Assembly: GCA_022495005.1 (NCBI GenBank)
Contig: JAGYXB010001943.1
Coordinates: forward strand, 868,001 to 932,000
Direction: 5' to 3'
Length of the DNA stretch: 64,000 bases
DNA from: Rhyacophila brunnea
Taxonomy: Eukaryota > Arthropoda > Insecta > Trichoptera > Rhyacophilidae
The notes beneath the pieces were generated by a model that saw nothing but the letters and a program-made list of their open reading frames with translations, was not told the DNA's origin and made no database searches. A program made the translations under genes and the position numbers. Positions 24,021 to 35,899 of the stretch are shown here, one piece after another (the stretch's first letter is position 1; the number at the start of each line of letters is the position of its first letter).

Positions 24021-24860
24021 ATCCAACCATGGTCATAGGAAGTTACTTCTGGAATAAGTATAAGTATATATAATTAATATAATTATTGATGTCAACGAAA
24101 TAAAATAATTTTATTGTTTTAAATGCAGTTAGTTTATAAGTAATATGTTTATAATAAATAACATTCATATAAGAAACAAAATTGCATTACCTTCACAAAT
24201 TAGTTAACTCGGCGTACGGCCGCCGGATGTCGCCGTCGGTTCCATTTTGACGTTTAGCGAAATATGACCGGCCGCTTCTACCTGGGAGGTAAAATAATTT
24301 TACCGTCAAACACATTCCTGGCTTCAAACCGTTTATTTAAATGCACCGAAACATTTTCTTTCGCCGAAAAGTATAAACGTGACTTTGCGTAATGTCCACA
24401 GATTATTAGGCTGTCAGGAATGCCATGCGACGTATTTATTTCAATGGAGAATGACAATATTCCCGGAATAATTATATTGTTATTGGTAGCATTTAAACGC
24501 TTTGGCGCCCTTTTATTGACAATAAAAATATTTTTCCCACCGGTCTTTCTACGCATTATTTTAAAAGTAAATTGCTTTCTAAATAATTCACATAGGTAGA
24601 TACCTACACCTATACAAGTCTTAACAATTTCATGAAAAATATATTATTATTATTATATTCTACACTTGGCCAAGTCGAAACACTGTGGTTCTATTTTCAG
24701 TAGAAATAATAGTTTTACTAAAAAAAAAAAACAAATGAGTAGGTAGCTATATAATCTTTTACCAACGTCACAATTAAAAAGAAAATTATAACTTGTATTA
24801 TTTATGTTTTATTTGAGTAATGTTTAGTAAGGCCAGCGAATAAATGAACGAATACAAATA
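24021..24860. other. Non-coding stretch
   Basis: A 92-codon minus-strand frame (24278-24556) is open, but I recognise no domain. The segment has no repeat partner in the window and a lower AT content than its surroundings, so a conserved non-coding element is possible. Nothing firmer can be said. Confidence 0.3.
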
Positions 24861-24884
24861 TTACAACCTTTGAGAGCAGTGGGG

Positions 24885-25265
24885 ATTTTTCATGAAGCAA
24901 AAGATGCAATGGTGGTTTATCGCGCAGGATTTTTTTTTCACAAGGGTGCCTCCAAACCCTTCAATGCCGTAGACCTTCACGTACCTAAAACTACCTTCTT
25001 TCAGTGTAGGTTTCGTAGAAATGCTTTAATTCTCAGGAGATGTTGTCTTTTTTTAGATTTTTCATTGGCTTTTTTCCATGCGGTCGCTTCATTAGAAAAA
25101 ATTGACATCTAAGTTTAAAAAAAAATGAAATATAAAAAATCCTGACAACATAACTATTGTAATACAGATTTTAATGGCGGTTTGTCGCACAAGCAATATT
25201 GAGTGCCTGCAAACCTGCCAGCACCATAGACCTTCTCATACCTAAAATCATCGCTTTTTTAATGT
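24885..25265 (+). repeat. Dispersed repeat family E, two adjacent copies
   Basis: Two units in tandem (about 24885-25110 and 25165-25265) share 'tggtggtttatcgcgcagga' or 'tggcggtttgtcgcacaagc', then 'gtgcctccaaacc' or 'gtgcctgcaaacc', then 'tagaccttc' and 'acctaaaa'. They resemble 4470-4640. The second unit is truncated. The type is unknown, and the 80-codon frame through the first copy is not a gene. Confidence 0.55.
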
Positions 25266-25372
25266 GAATTCTATTTTTTATGTATTTGTCTGTTTAATAT
25301 AGCCGAATATAAATAATATGATTGCTAACAATGAAACCTAATGAATTTGCAGACAATTTGAAATTAAATAAT

Positions 25373-25817
25373 TATGAGATAAAAAGAACTTTTTATATAC
25401 TTACAACGTTTTTAAATTTTATGTTGAATCATATAAACTTGACTAGACTAGCTTAAACGATAAAAAAATGTACTTGATAGAAATAATACTGAAATGTCAT
25501 TTTGACATTTCATATTGATTTCCATAGTAACATACGTATATGTTAATAATTTAGTTGCTATGACCCCAGACCCCCTAGCAACCAATAATGGTGTCGAAAT
25601 AACTTTTCATACAAAACAGAATTAACTGAAAATGAATTCAATTCTACTTAAAGATGGCTAAAAGTATTTAAAAAATGCATTGGCATCGTGTTCTGATATA
25701 ATCTAAAAGTTTCAAATGTCTAACTAGTCGGGAAGTTAGTTAAAAATCGATTGCAAGATTTGTACCGGACAAAGAACTACCGGACAAATAAGAATACGAG
25801 CTAAGAAAAACGTTGTA
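25373..25817 (+). repeat. Dispersed repeat family R4, copy 3
   Basis: This copy runs from lead-in 'atgagataaaaagaac' and left end TTACAACGTTTTT to right end AAAAACGTTGTA. It is closest in sequence to copy 1 ('gaattcaattctacttaaag' and 'gcattggcatcgtgttctga' are identical). Confidence 0.75.
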
Positions 25818-26073
25818 AATTGAAAAGGGATGCCGGACGGTATCCTAAATCTGCTTAACTTTCTCTAAGGATGTCACTGATTATAACAATATTGAAGCTC
25901 TTTTAGATTTAAAAAATAAAAGTACCTACATTGAAAGTATGAATTATTACAAATTCTCATGTACACCTTCTAGAGATCTTATGAAACAACAATTAATTTT
26001 TAAAAAAACACGAAAATATATTAGTTTTTTTTTATCTTCGAATTTTAAAAAGATGTGTATTTTCTTCTACATT

Positions 26074-26290
26074 TTAAATACCTATATTACAGACGCTACA
26101 TCCTCCAATATTGCCCTCCACTATCCCCCTTAGCTTGTCCTGAATAACAATTGGAGTGTGGAAGTCCTTTTCTATTTCTACTTCGTCCAGCCATCGTAGT
26201 GGTGTTCTCCCAGTGCATCGTCGTCTCTCCAGCTTTGTCAATACTAATTGATTAATTAAAACAATCCTTCGTAATTGCATCACTAGATGG
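26074..26290 (-). pseudogene. LINE C-terminal remnant (RTE-like)
   Basis: The minus strand carries RRRCTGRTPLRWLDEVE followed by LRGIVEGN, matching the GRP-RWLDEV...WR-IV pattern at the end of RTE-like polyproteins. Residues between the blocks are diverged and the tryptophan of the WR block is missing. No other part of the LINE is seen. Confidence 0.5.
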
Positions 26291-26848
26291 CGCTAGTAAC
26301 ACTACAAGCAACGTAAAAATCGAACTCACACAATAGCAGTCTCATAACAACGTAAGTTTTATTCACAACACCACATTTTCACGTGAATAAATATTTTATT
26401 CTACATTTTTAATTCTAAACTAAATTATCAAGCGAATAAATATATTTTTAATTAATTTTTACCGTTGTAATGTTTCCTTTTAATCGTAGCGTTTCATTCA
26501 TTAGAATAAAATAACCATACAATAAATAGCGTAATCACAAAATAAATAATTCCATAAAGTACCCACTTTTTTCCGTTCGAAAGGGGGTCGGGTACCCCTT
26601 AATTTAGTTTTATTACATGCATTATTCACATAAGCTTGCTTTCGTAATTCTAATGGCCTGCGATAGAATCTTGACTATGCCGGGTGACGGGGCACTATTG
26701 CATCGAAAAAACAAAGAATTTTTCTTTAATAAGTTAATTTGGTACTTACGGTCCCGTAATGTAAGATTTATTTTTATTTGTATCGGGCATACTAAATAAT
26801 TGGGGTTTTGTTTATTTTAAAGTGCTCTTAGTTATTAGAGCGACTCCG

Positions 26849-26990
26849 GTGTTGTAGTGGTAAAAAGCCGTCTTTAAATCCATTATTTGCGGGTTTATAA
26901 TATACCAGTTGTCTTTTCAATGTGTGTTTGGACTGAGACCATGGATCTATTATTGAGCTTCATCATTGCAAAGAAACATTGTATACCACT
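26849..26990 (+). repeat. Degenerate tRNA-derived SINE-like sequence
   Basis: The head 'ccggtgttgtagtggtaaaa' resembles an A-box region. A B-box-like 'gcgggtttataatatacc' follows at the right distance. The body contains 'gtgtgtttggactgagacca'. It is diverged, with no clear target duplication. Confidence 0.4.
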
Positions 26991-27042
26991 ACTAATAAAT
27001 TATTTTATCTACCGGGTATATAGGCAATTTAACTAACGAGAA

Positions 27043-27290
27043 GCCCACGATGGCCGCGCGGCTAAAGCGTGGACCTATAACTTCGTAGGTCCCAGGTTTG
27101 AATCCTGAATCCAGCAAGTAGATACACATATTGTTTTTGAATTTATGTATGAGTCAAAGTATGAATCTAATAGGTTGAGTTGAGCAAGTGGTTAACATCC
27201 ATTTCTCGTAAAATCAAAAATCTTTCAATACAAACCTCCACTCTATGGATGCCCATATCATGATCTTATTAGGATCGGACATGGAAGTAT
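27043..27290 (+). repeat. tRNA-derived SINE family S1, + copy without CR1 tail
   Basis: The head 'cccacgatggccgcgcggct' with A-box-like 'tggccgcgcggctaaagcg' is followed by a near-perfect B box 'ggtttgaatcctg' at 27099-27111. The body has 'gtatgagtcaaagtatgaat', 'gagcaagtggttaacatcca' and ends near 'gatcttattaggatcggac'. The same head and body occur inverted at 41531-41750 and 50390-50532, where CR1 3' UTR follows the body. In this copy that tail is absent. Confidence 0.75.
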
Positions 27291-28840
27291 CCTTCGAAGT
27301 TATGCTGGTAGCGTCCCAGGAAGAACAATAATTATCCACAAGACCCCGGTTGTGTAATGCTTACTATCAATAATATTAACCCAGATAGTAAATTATTGAG
27401 CATGTATAAATATTTGAAATATATAAATCTGCCTGTTCATTTTTACGAAAGTTTGTCAAATATTTTTTTTATTATCGATATATGTTATCAACTTCAGATG
27501 TTTGTACCTATACGTACAGGAGTACTAAAGTACTTGGAGGTCCGAGCCACTGAGAGATTTGGCGTGTTTCTAAAATTAAATAATAGTATAAGTATAAACC
27601 ATAAATTCCAAATACCATTACAACTAGTAAATAGGTATTTAAATGAAGGTATCTCTTTCCTAGAATCTCATACTGTAATAAAAAATGTGACGACACATAT
27701 TAATATTATAAGGGATTTTTTTGTTTATTTACAAGTATAGTATAGGTATCTGTTTGAGTAGTTATCTTGGTTGCAGGGATTTTTTAGATAATATTAAATT
27801 TGTGAGAAACACGTCTTTTACTACTGGTTTTAACTGTTTCGAAGCCTCTTTTATACCTTACGACGAATTAATTGCGTCATCAGCGTCAAATAAAACGCCG
27901 CTATATACATATTTACTTATTTTTTTTATGTTATTTAAATTTTAACTGTACATATTATTTTACTCAGTGTTCTTATGAGCTTTGGATATTTACAACTCAT
28001 TAGTGGTATCACGACGATGCAAATAAATATTACCCCAACAACATTAATTATAAGGAAAAAAACAAATATAAATCATATACACTTGTCTATTCCTCAGACT
28101 GCGTTTTTCCACCATCATACCCCATTAAAAAGCGAGGTATTTTAACGGCCACAGTTCCATTACGCTTGTTATCAAAATATATTAAGAAGTGTGGCATATA
28201 ACTCATTTTAAAAATAATTGTTTCGGTCACAGACATGCCACATTTTTTTAAACGCACTGTATAATTTATTGCCTGATTACTATATTTGCAATTTTGCTAA
28301 TTTTGATACCTTAAAACATTAAATTAGTTTTAATGAAACTTGACACATTTAAACAATAAATACAAAATACTTTGATCCTACCAAACAATATTACACGCAA
28401 GACACGCTAAGTAAGTTAGTTTCACATTATATGAGTTTATTATTAATAAACAACGTGTTCGACACTTACATAAAACTAACCTATGAAAAGGTTTTTTAAA
28501 GTTGATATCAATTTCGTTTTTATATCTGTTTTTTTTTCAAATTATGTGTGTTTATGATAGTTAATCAATAAATTCTTGCAATAGTAATTACCAATTGTAA
28601 TTGAAATTTTTTATTTACACTAAGATCTATTCACAGAAAGTTACTCTAGTATATATTATTCTTTTTCGTCGGGATCTTATCTCTATAGATAATTTGCCCG
28701 TTTGAAAGCTTTTTCCATAACTTGGTTCCATCTTTCGCAACATTTAACGACACATAGTCTGCATAAAACTGTGGCACTTCTGATTGCGTATATCCATGTT
28801 AATGGATTAATTCATTGACCTCTCCTACCTTCGACCTGAC
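27291..28840. other. Non-coding stretch with an unsupported ORF
   Basis: A 127-codon + frame (27357-27740) and a following 74-codon frame (27721-27945) are open. They have no recognisable domain, and base composition is like the background. I see no splice-site framing that would make them exons. Confidence 0.35.
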
Positions 28841-28845
28841 TAAAT

Positions 28846-28955
28846 ACTACGAGCATGGCCCCCACGAGGAGAGGGTGGCTAACAGGGTTCCAGTCTGAGG
28901 TCCCGGACTCAATGTAACGTGGCGGGTTGTCCAGATAAGTGAGATAGACACACAT
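28846..28955 (+). repeat. tRNA-like SINE fragment
   Basis: A GC-rich head 'ggagagggtggctaacaggg' and a B-box-like 'gaggtcccggactcaatg' are followed by 'agataagtgagatagaca'. It is unlike the S1 and S2 SINEs in the body and is probably an old, separate family. Confidence 0.35.
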
Positions 28956-29619
28956 TATAAATTTGCTCTAATAGTTACTTATTAGAGACCAATAACATTT
29001 TTTAATTTATGATTGTGCAATGCAATTGTTGATTATTGTTTGTGGATACTCGACAACTCCATAATTAGCTAAAAATACACTGAATACCTTTAATTTAAAA
29101 AAAACGCTTTTGGGCGACTACCAATAACCTTTGCGATAGGTAGGAGGGCCCGCCAATGATCTTAGTCTGGAGGCCCGCTTCAGGATGTGACTTGTATGAC
29201 CAAAAATGAATTATAATATGTTTGCTAAACGCACGACACGATAATGGTGGGTGATTGTAATAACATCTTCTACATTCAAAAAGTTGAGATATACCCTTGA
29301 AAAAGGAAGATACTTGATACATTCACTTGTCGGAAAAGACCGGAAAACCGATATTTTCATGGTGAGTGAGGGTGTCGCGCAATGAAAAAGTTCATTAATA
29401 ATATTAATATTTCTCACTGAGGAATGCACCCATTCAGTTCATATTAAGTTGAGTACGTGCGCACCTAAGAAATCATGACATGCAAACAATGTCAGTAGAT
29501 TCATTTTTCACATTTTTCACTAATCGCCGAGGCTCCGTCAGCTGTCAAAATATTTTCTCGGTTTCGACCGCAAGCTGAGTTCAAATACCTTTCGACAGTG
29601 AAAAAATCGCGTGCCACCG

Positions 29620-29755
29620 CTCAGTAAAGGGGCGCTGTGGCTAAGAACCCCCCTCTTATAATGTGGAGGAGGAGGGCTTTTGGGGACGGTCTGGATTTGT
29701 AATCTGGCGATATTGTTAAGTCAGAGCGAGTGGAAAGTTTACTATACAAACCGAA
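29620..29755 (+). repeat. tRNA-like SINE fragment
   Basis: The segment contains 'ggggcgctgtggctaagaac', which fits an A-box region. A later 'cggtctggatttgtaatctg' fits a degenerate B box. It is GC-rich against the background and not coding. Confidence 0.35.
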
Positions 29756-29759
29756 ACGT

Positions 29760-32007
29760 TCCGATTAAATAACGGTTATTCACCGCGAAAAATGCCTCTG
29801 CATTACTTAGGTCCTAGAACATACACAGGGTGTTTATTCTTTAAGTTCTCTTTTCTACCCTATAAGGGGTGTAAGCTTAGACTATAGATACATCTAATTA
29901 AAATATAATTTTCTATATTTTTACGTCATATAGTATTTTTAAGCGGTCAAAATGCAACCATTGTGTAAAGATATCCATAATTTAAGTTATTTTAAAGAAA
30001 TACTAGGTCACTGATATTAAAATATATATATAATAATATACAAATAAATTATCACGAACATGTATCAACTTATCTTTAAAACGTAATACCATTTTCTTTA
30101 TTATCAGTATGGTTACCACATTTTAATACAGTACACAGAACCATCTTTTCTACTTAATTAACAAAAAATATTTACTACTAACTTTATGTTTAACACAAAA
30201 AATATCAATTTTAGCAACACGCGCTCGCAGGTTATCGGGTGTAAGTTAATATATTATTATATTTAGTACATAATTAATTTTATCATAATATTTTGCGGTA
30301 TAGTATCAAATATAACACGGTTTTAAAAGAAACTAGGTAACTATTTTTTTGAGTCAATGGCTAAAGGTACCTCATGACTGAAAATCGTGGCTTAGAATAT
30401 TTCAGCATCTGACAGCCTTCAAGACGGTTTGGCTTCACCCTCTTAGCATTCAGCGGTACACAGGAGCAGTTTTATTGTAAAACCCGCGATATTCTTGTCC
30501 ATACACCTGGAGGTAGGACTACCTCCGTGCGGCAAAGCAAACTGAAATTCGCTGATTATGAAGTCGTTGGCACTTTAACTATTCACGAGACTCTAGGCAT
30601 CCGCATTCAGCACCACATTAAAGCGTCTAGCCTATGCCTTTCTCATGACTATATAATAGTTTACCGTAACCCAGTTTTCTGATGAAATATAGAGTCAGCG
30701 AAAGTATTTATCTTGGGTCGAGCATATTATCTTAAAACGGTGGATGCAAGTTTCCAAACTAATATCAAAAGAATAAAAACAGCAAAAAATTATATTTCAA
30801 AACTGCAACCAATCCGGAAGAGAAAACCTATTGCGACCAAAATGCGTCTTGTTTTTACTCGGCTTCCTAATTTCTAGAATATATGCCTATGAGAATAATT
30901 ATTGGGCGGTACAATTATTATTCGTTGTCAAAAATACATAACCTCTACTTTGTGAGTTAGTGACCTATATGATCCAATAAGTTAAAATTAAATTAAACGG
31001 AAAACCGAATAATGTTTATATCACGTTTCACATCAGATATGTTGGTGTACTATAAAAGCGATTGTCACGGTATATATAGTGGCCCTTGTTACAATTAATT
31101 GTTGTTATTTTTAAATCAAAAAAGTGCGGCCTAAACTTTTGAAGCACCCTGTAGATGCAAAGAATTCGATTTGTGTTGTGAGATTTCTATGTTGATACAA
31201 AATTAATACGAGCTTACAGAAAATAGGGTCCAGGTTCAATGCTATGAATCGTATCGGCCATTTTCGATCGTGATAATCTCCCATAATACCATGGAAATAT
31301 TTTATTAAATCAACATACCGATACATAAACATTTTCCTATGACAAAAAAAGTGTAACATAACGTTTTGGACCAATAAACACTCGTATAACTCCGTAAAAT
31401 CAACACAAGTTTTTTGTAATTCAATAAGTAAATAATAGTAGGTATATCTTTTAATATTTTAATTGTTTAAAATTTACATACTTATGAATATGTTACCTGT
31501 GACTGTGGTCAGGTGTTAAAATGCAATCGTAATGACGTGCTGGCTTCATTTGTGAAATAAATGTATGTTATTGTTTTTATTTCGGTCAACCCACCTACAT
31601 TTTATTTGTAACTAAATCGCATGTTGAGTGCAATACGATCACTTTTTTCAAGTAGTGCATATCAAGATAAAGATTATCAAAGCTTTTCGTACAATTCAAA
31701 GCTCTGAGAAACTTTTATAAGACTAATAATATTTCACAATAAGTTTACGAATATCATAGTATTTATGCTAATATCGACTCCTTATACGACTTTCTTAAGT
31801 AGTAGACAGTGCCATCATAGATAATTAATTGAGTGCAATCCAGCGTAGAGCTTGTTAATGCATTTTTAAACAAGCATTTGTGACAGTAGATGGTTTAAGT
31901 TTAAGGTAAATACTCCAGCTAGCAGAGTCATCTAGCTGAAAAATACGAAGCTTTTAATTTGAGACGTTTTTTTGATAATTATATTTAAAGTATTTTAATT
32001 AAAATAA
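29760..32007. other. Non-coding stretch with an unidentified GC-richer block
   Basis: The block 30400-30650 has higher GC than its neighbours and contains a hairpin, ggaggtaggactacctcc (30510-30527). No frame is open for more than a few tens of codons, and I recognise no rRNA or LINE motif. The remainder, including the 87-codon minus-strand frame at 31111-31374, shows nothing supportable. Confidence 0.35.
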
Positions 32008-32453
32008 TTACAAGATAAAAAAAACTTTTTATATACAACGTTTTTAAATTTTCTGTTGAATCATATAAACTTGACTTCACTGGCTTAAACGATCAAAAAA
32101 AATTGTACTTGATAGAAATAATACTGAAATGTCATTTTGACATGTCATATTGATTTCCATAGTAACGCACTATATATTAATAATTTAGTTGCTAGGACCT
32201 CAGACCCCTAGCAACCAATAATAGTGGATTGGATTACGGATTTCTTCCGAAATAACTTTTCATACAAAACAGAATTAACTGAAAATGAATTTAATTCTAC
32301 ATAAAGATGGCTAAAATTATTAAAAGAATGCATTGGCATCGTGTTGTGATATATTCTAAAAGCTAGTCGGGAAGTTAGTTAAAAATCGATTGCAAAATTT
32401 GTACTGAATAAACAACCGGACAAATAAAAATACGACCTAATAAAAACGTTGTA
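32008..32453 (+). repeat. Dispersed repeat family R4, copy 4
   Basis: The left lead-in 'aattacaagataaaa' and end TACAACGTTTTT, and the right end AAAAACGTTGTA, are as in the other copies. A short insertion (about 'ggattggattacggatttc', 32225-32245) and a deletion near 32360 distinguish it. Confidence 0.75.
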
Positions 32454-35192
32454 TAATACGTACTTATGTCATGCATTTTTTTGCATCCACCAGTAGAAAA
32501 CGACATTTCTTATAATCATTACTCACCGATGACCGAACTTTTGTAAAAAAAAATATTAAGTAAATAACAACCCTTGATTAGAGAAGTTTCTTATTTTAAA
32601 CTAATGAACTCTTATTACTGGATACTGCTTTCAGAAAAAATTCCATCTTTAATGTTTTTATATATATCAGTGAGTCAATAAATTATTTTACGCCTTGGAC
32701 TGGCATGTTCAAAAGAGTCAATCAATTTGCTACGATTAGTAAAATTATAGGATCAACAATTAATCACGGTGTCCATATGCTCCACCTAAGGTGCGCGAGT
32801 AGTTTAATAATATAACTACCATTTCGTAATGATAACAAAGTAAAACAACACAAATAAATAATATAATCGCTAGTGATAAAAGGGCTGAGTTATGGCAATC
32901 TTGAAGCATTTTCCCCGGATAGCAATAAGTTTGAAGAGGTAGTAAGTAGTTTGACGTCCTCGCGAAGGAAGCTTATTAGATAATAACCAACGTAATAAGG
33001 ATGGCTAGACCTTCTTATACCTGCTACCTCCTTCTGTCCGCCTGATACATTCACTCGTATAAGAATTTACTCCGGGGAACAGAATTATTTATTAATTTCC
33101 GGGTTTGTTAGCTTGCCGGCAGAAATCGTATATGATTATATTATTATTGTAGAGACTGGGTGATTACAACTTGTTTAAACAATTACCGGATGCTATAAAT
33201 TCAAATAAATCGAGATTTAGATATACAATTCGCGGGATTTTCAAAAAACAAAAACATAAATAATATATGGAATGTTTTGGCCTACCTGAATAATGTCTTC
33301 AAAAGTGACTTCCCATTATCCTATAAATTCGATGTTCAACCAGTGTACCTATACAATCACATATCCATGATTTAAATCTATGGACCCTCAGTAATAAATA
33401 CATCCAGGTATATACTCGGAGTAGAATACCGTGATAGATATAGGGATGGTGCATGCTGGGCATTACGCATAAAGATTTAACAAACAAATTAAACACCTCG
33501 ATAAGGGAATTAAAATAGTGTTTTGTAAACAACTTAAATGGAAATCGGCAGGTCACAGCTCGAAGAAAAGACTTACTCACCAGGTCCCCGATTCAAATCA
33601 AATTGTTAAATTTTGATGAAGTACGTAACAATGTAACCGAGATGAATCGACTCAATATGTAGATATTTTCATTGACCCAGATTTATGATAATGACATACA
33701 TTTTGAATAGATATACCTAATGTGTAATATATAATATTATGATAATTAATGACGAATTCATTAAGAGGATGATTTGTGTATGGGAGGGGTATTACGCGAA
33801 GATATTAATGAGCGTCTCTCCGATTATTATCCATATGTCTAATCTAAACCATCCCCGTAATGAGTACCACATGCAACCGATGAATCTAAATCCTAAGATT
33901 TTGCTAACAATGTAATTTTAAAAACTCAAAATAAAAATAAAAAAGGATAGTCTTTGTGATTGCCCGGTACATTATGATAATTATCATACACAATGGTAAA
34001 TCATGTCATACGTGCTTTGAGAACTTACTTCTCATAAGGAATTGTGAGGAAATTTACTGAATTGTATATCATGTAGATACCTATTTATCAAAAAAAGTCT
34101 AAAGAAATTCCCATGTATCATTAATAGATCCATAGAAGGATTCGTAATAATTTAGGCCCCTTTATTATATCTCAGCATATAGCCTTATCTGTATTATGTG
34201 TATATTAATAACAATATTTCAATTCAAGAAAACCTCCACGAATTATAATTCTCAATTATATATAAGTATCGCAAAAATTGTTAAGTATACATTTAGTAGT
34301 TATTATTATTATTGACTATAAGTCTGTGTTTTTGGTTGAAGTCAGAATTAGTTTTAGGTACATGAAGACCGGAGAATTTGACAGGTTCGGATACCTCTCA
34401 GATACTACCTAATTAGAAACACATGTGTGTTCGATTCCTGCTAGGTTTTTTTAAATAATTATATCTGAATCCAGACATACATTGTAAAAACCCAGCGCGA
34501 AATTCGATTACACGCCCAACTGATTTACAAAGTTTAAGGAAAGAAAAGATCGAATGATTTTTTTTCGTCCGGTTTCGACATTGCAGCATTGTATAAGTAT
34601 AATGGATTTCCGCTAAGTAACAACATTATATAAAGAATATTGCATTGCGAATATGATAATAAAGTAATTAACATAAATTTTACGTTATAATAAAACGGTA
34701 AAAAATGTGATATTTTTTTTAATATTCTACGTAATTATTTATCATGTTTCAAATTATCAGTACACGCCATACCGAAATTAAAATTGTTACTTTCTCTACT
34801 ATAATTTACTAACTATTTACCAACATAATTGTACGACAAAGTAAATAAGAAAATAGGTATGTTTATGATGTTGCTCCAAATTATGTAATAAGTATATTAA
34901 ATAATGAATTCGTAAATCATGTGTATTAAGTATCCATTGAATAAAAGTCAATACTCTCGCAAGCCAAAGTTAATTTGATTTAAAATTACAAGATATGATA
35001 TTAACACAATTTGAAATAACACTTCAGATGCATAGTAGTTAAGAAATTCCGTATTAATCCGAAATTATTAGTTGTATCAGTAGCTTAATCGTTAAAACTT
35101 ACAGCTCGGGTTTATATGAATTAATTCTGTTATTTTTGAGGGTATTCAAAATTACGTATCTTCAATAAAGATTTTTTCAATATAGTACTTAA
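32454..35192. other. Non-coding stretch
   Basis: No gene is seen. Segments 32880-33130 and 33770-33860 are less AT-rich and without repeat partners, so they are candidate non-coding conserved blocks only. A tRNA-like B box ('gtgttcgattcctgct', 34426-34441) marks another degenerate SINE near 34380-34460. Confidence 0.3.
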
Positions 35193-35899
35193 TTAAGAGC
35201 ATACTTCAGTGAAACGGCAAATAATTTTCAGGAATAGGTGGGACGTAATTTTGCAAGCGTTGCCAATCGGAAAGCGATATAGACCTGTGAGCACGTCAAT
35301 TTGTTTTGTGATGGCGTCAGAGGAATATATTCTTAAATAGTGTAAATATGACTAAAAAACTTTGCGCATGTACTTGAAAAAGAAAACATGTCAATGAATA
35401 TACTATTATTATTACGAATTTCTTTTATTTTGTTAACTGTCAATTCATGGTGGAACTGCATTTTATTGTTGTTTTTATTTAATAAAACGCATTTTTTTTG
35501 TTGTAGTACTTATTTCACTTTAAATCAAGAGATAAGGACCGGTTTCGTTCGCCTCAGAGGGACATTTTCAACTGAATACATTTTTTTAAAACAATATTTA
35601 TCAAACAAAATCCAAAGCGATAGAAATAATATAACAATAGGTACATAGGTACATAAATAATTATCCGTATATGGACGGATAATTATTTATGTACCTATTG
35701 TTATAGTGTTACAAAAAAATTGCGTTTTATTAAATAAAAACAACAATTATTACGAATATAATAATAAACATAACATAAACAGGACGCATTTGAATTTTTA
35801 TGACAAATTATATTTCGTTCGGCTCGCGTCATTTGCACAATCCGCGCATCGCCTAGTCACGATCTTTTAGACCAAGCCTCAGCTAAGGTATAGCCTTAA
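35193..35899 (+). mobile_element. TTAA-flanked MITE, copy 2, carrying a nested insertion
   Basis: The element is 35197-35895 between TTAA tetramers. The left end GAGCATACTTCAG and the right end (inverse of GGCTATACCTTAG) form the terminal repeats. It matches copy 1 except for a 326-bp insert at 35420-35745. The insert is flanked by a 12-bp direct repeat, attattacgaat (35408-35419, 35746-35757), present once in copy 1. The 86-codon frame at 35388-35648 runs through the insert and is not a gene. Confidence 0.85.
35420..35745. mobile_element. Nested fold-back insert in TTAA MITE copy 2
   Basis: The insert carries inverted blocks. 'gttgtttttatttaataaaa' near 35468-35490 returns inverted near 35723-35745. 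A tight hairpin at 35634-35705 pairs 'acataaataattatccgt' with its inverse around a 4-6 base loop. The 12-bp flanking repeat could be a target duplication. The superfamily is unknown. Confidence 0.65.

Noticed and set aside
27357..27740. 127-codon + strand ORF
   Set aside because: No recognisable motif; composition is like the flanking DNA.
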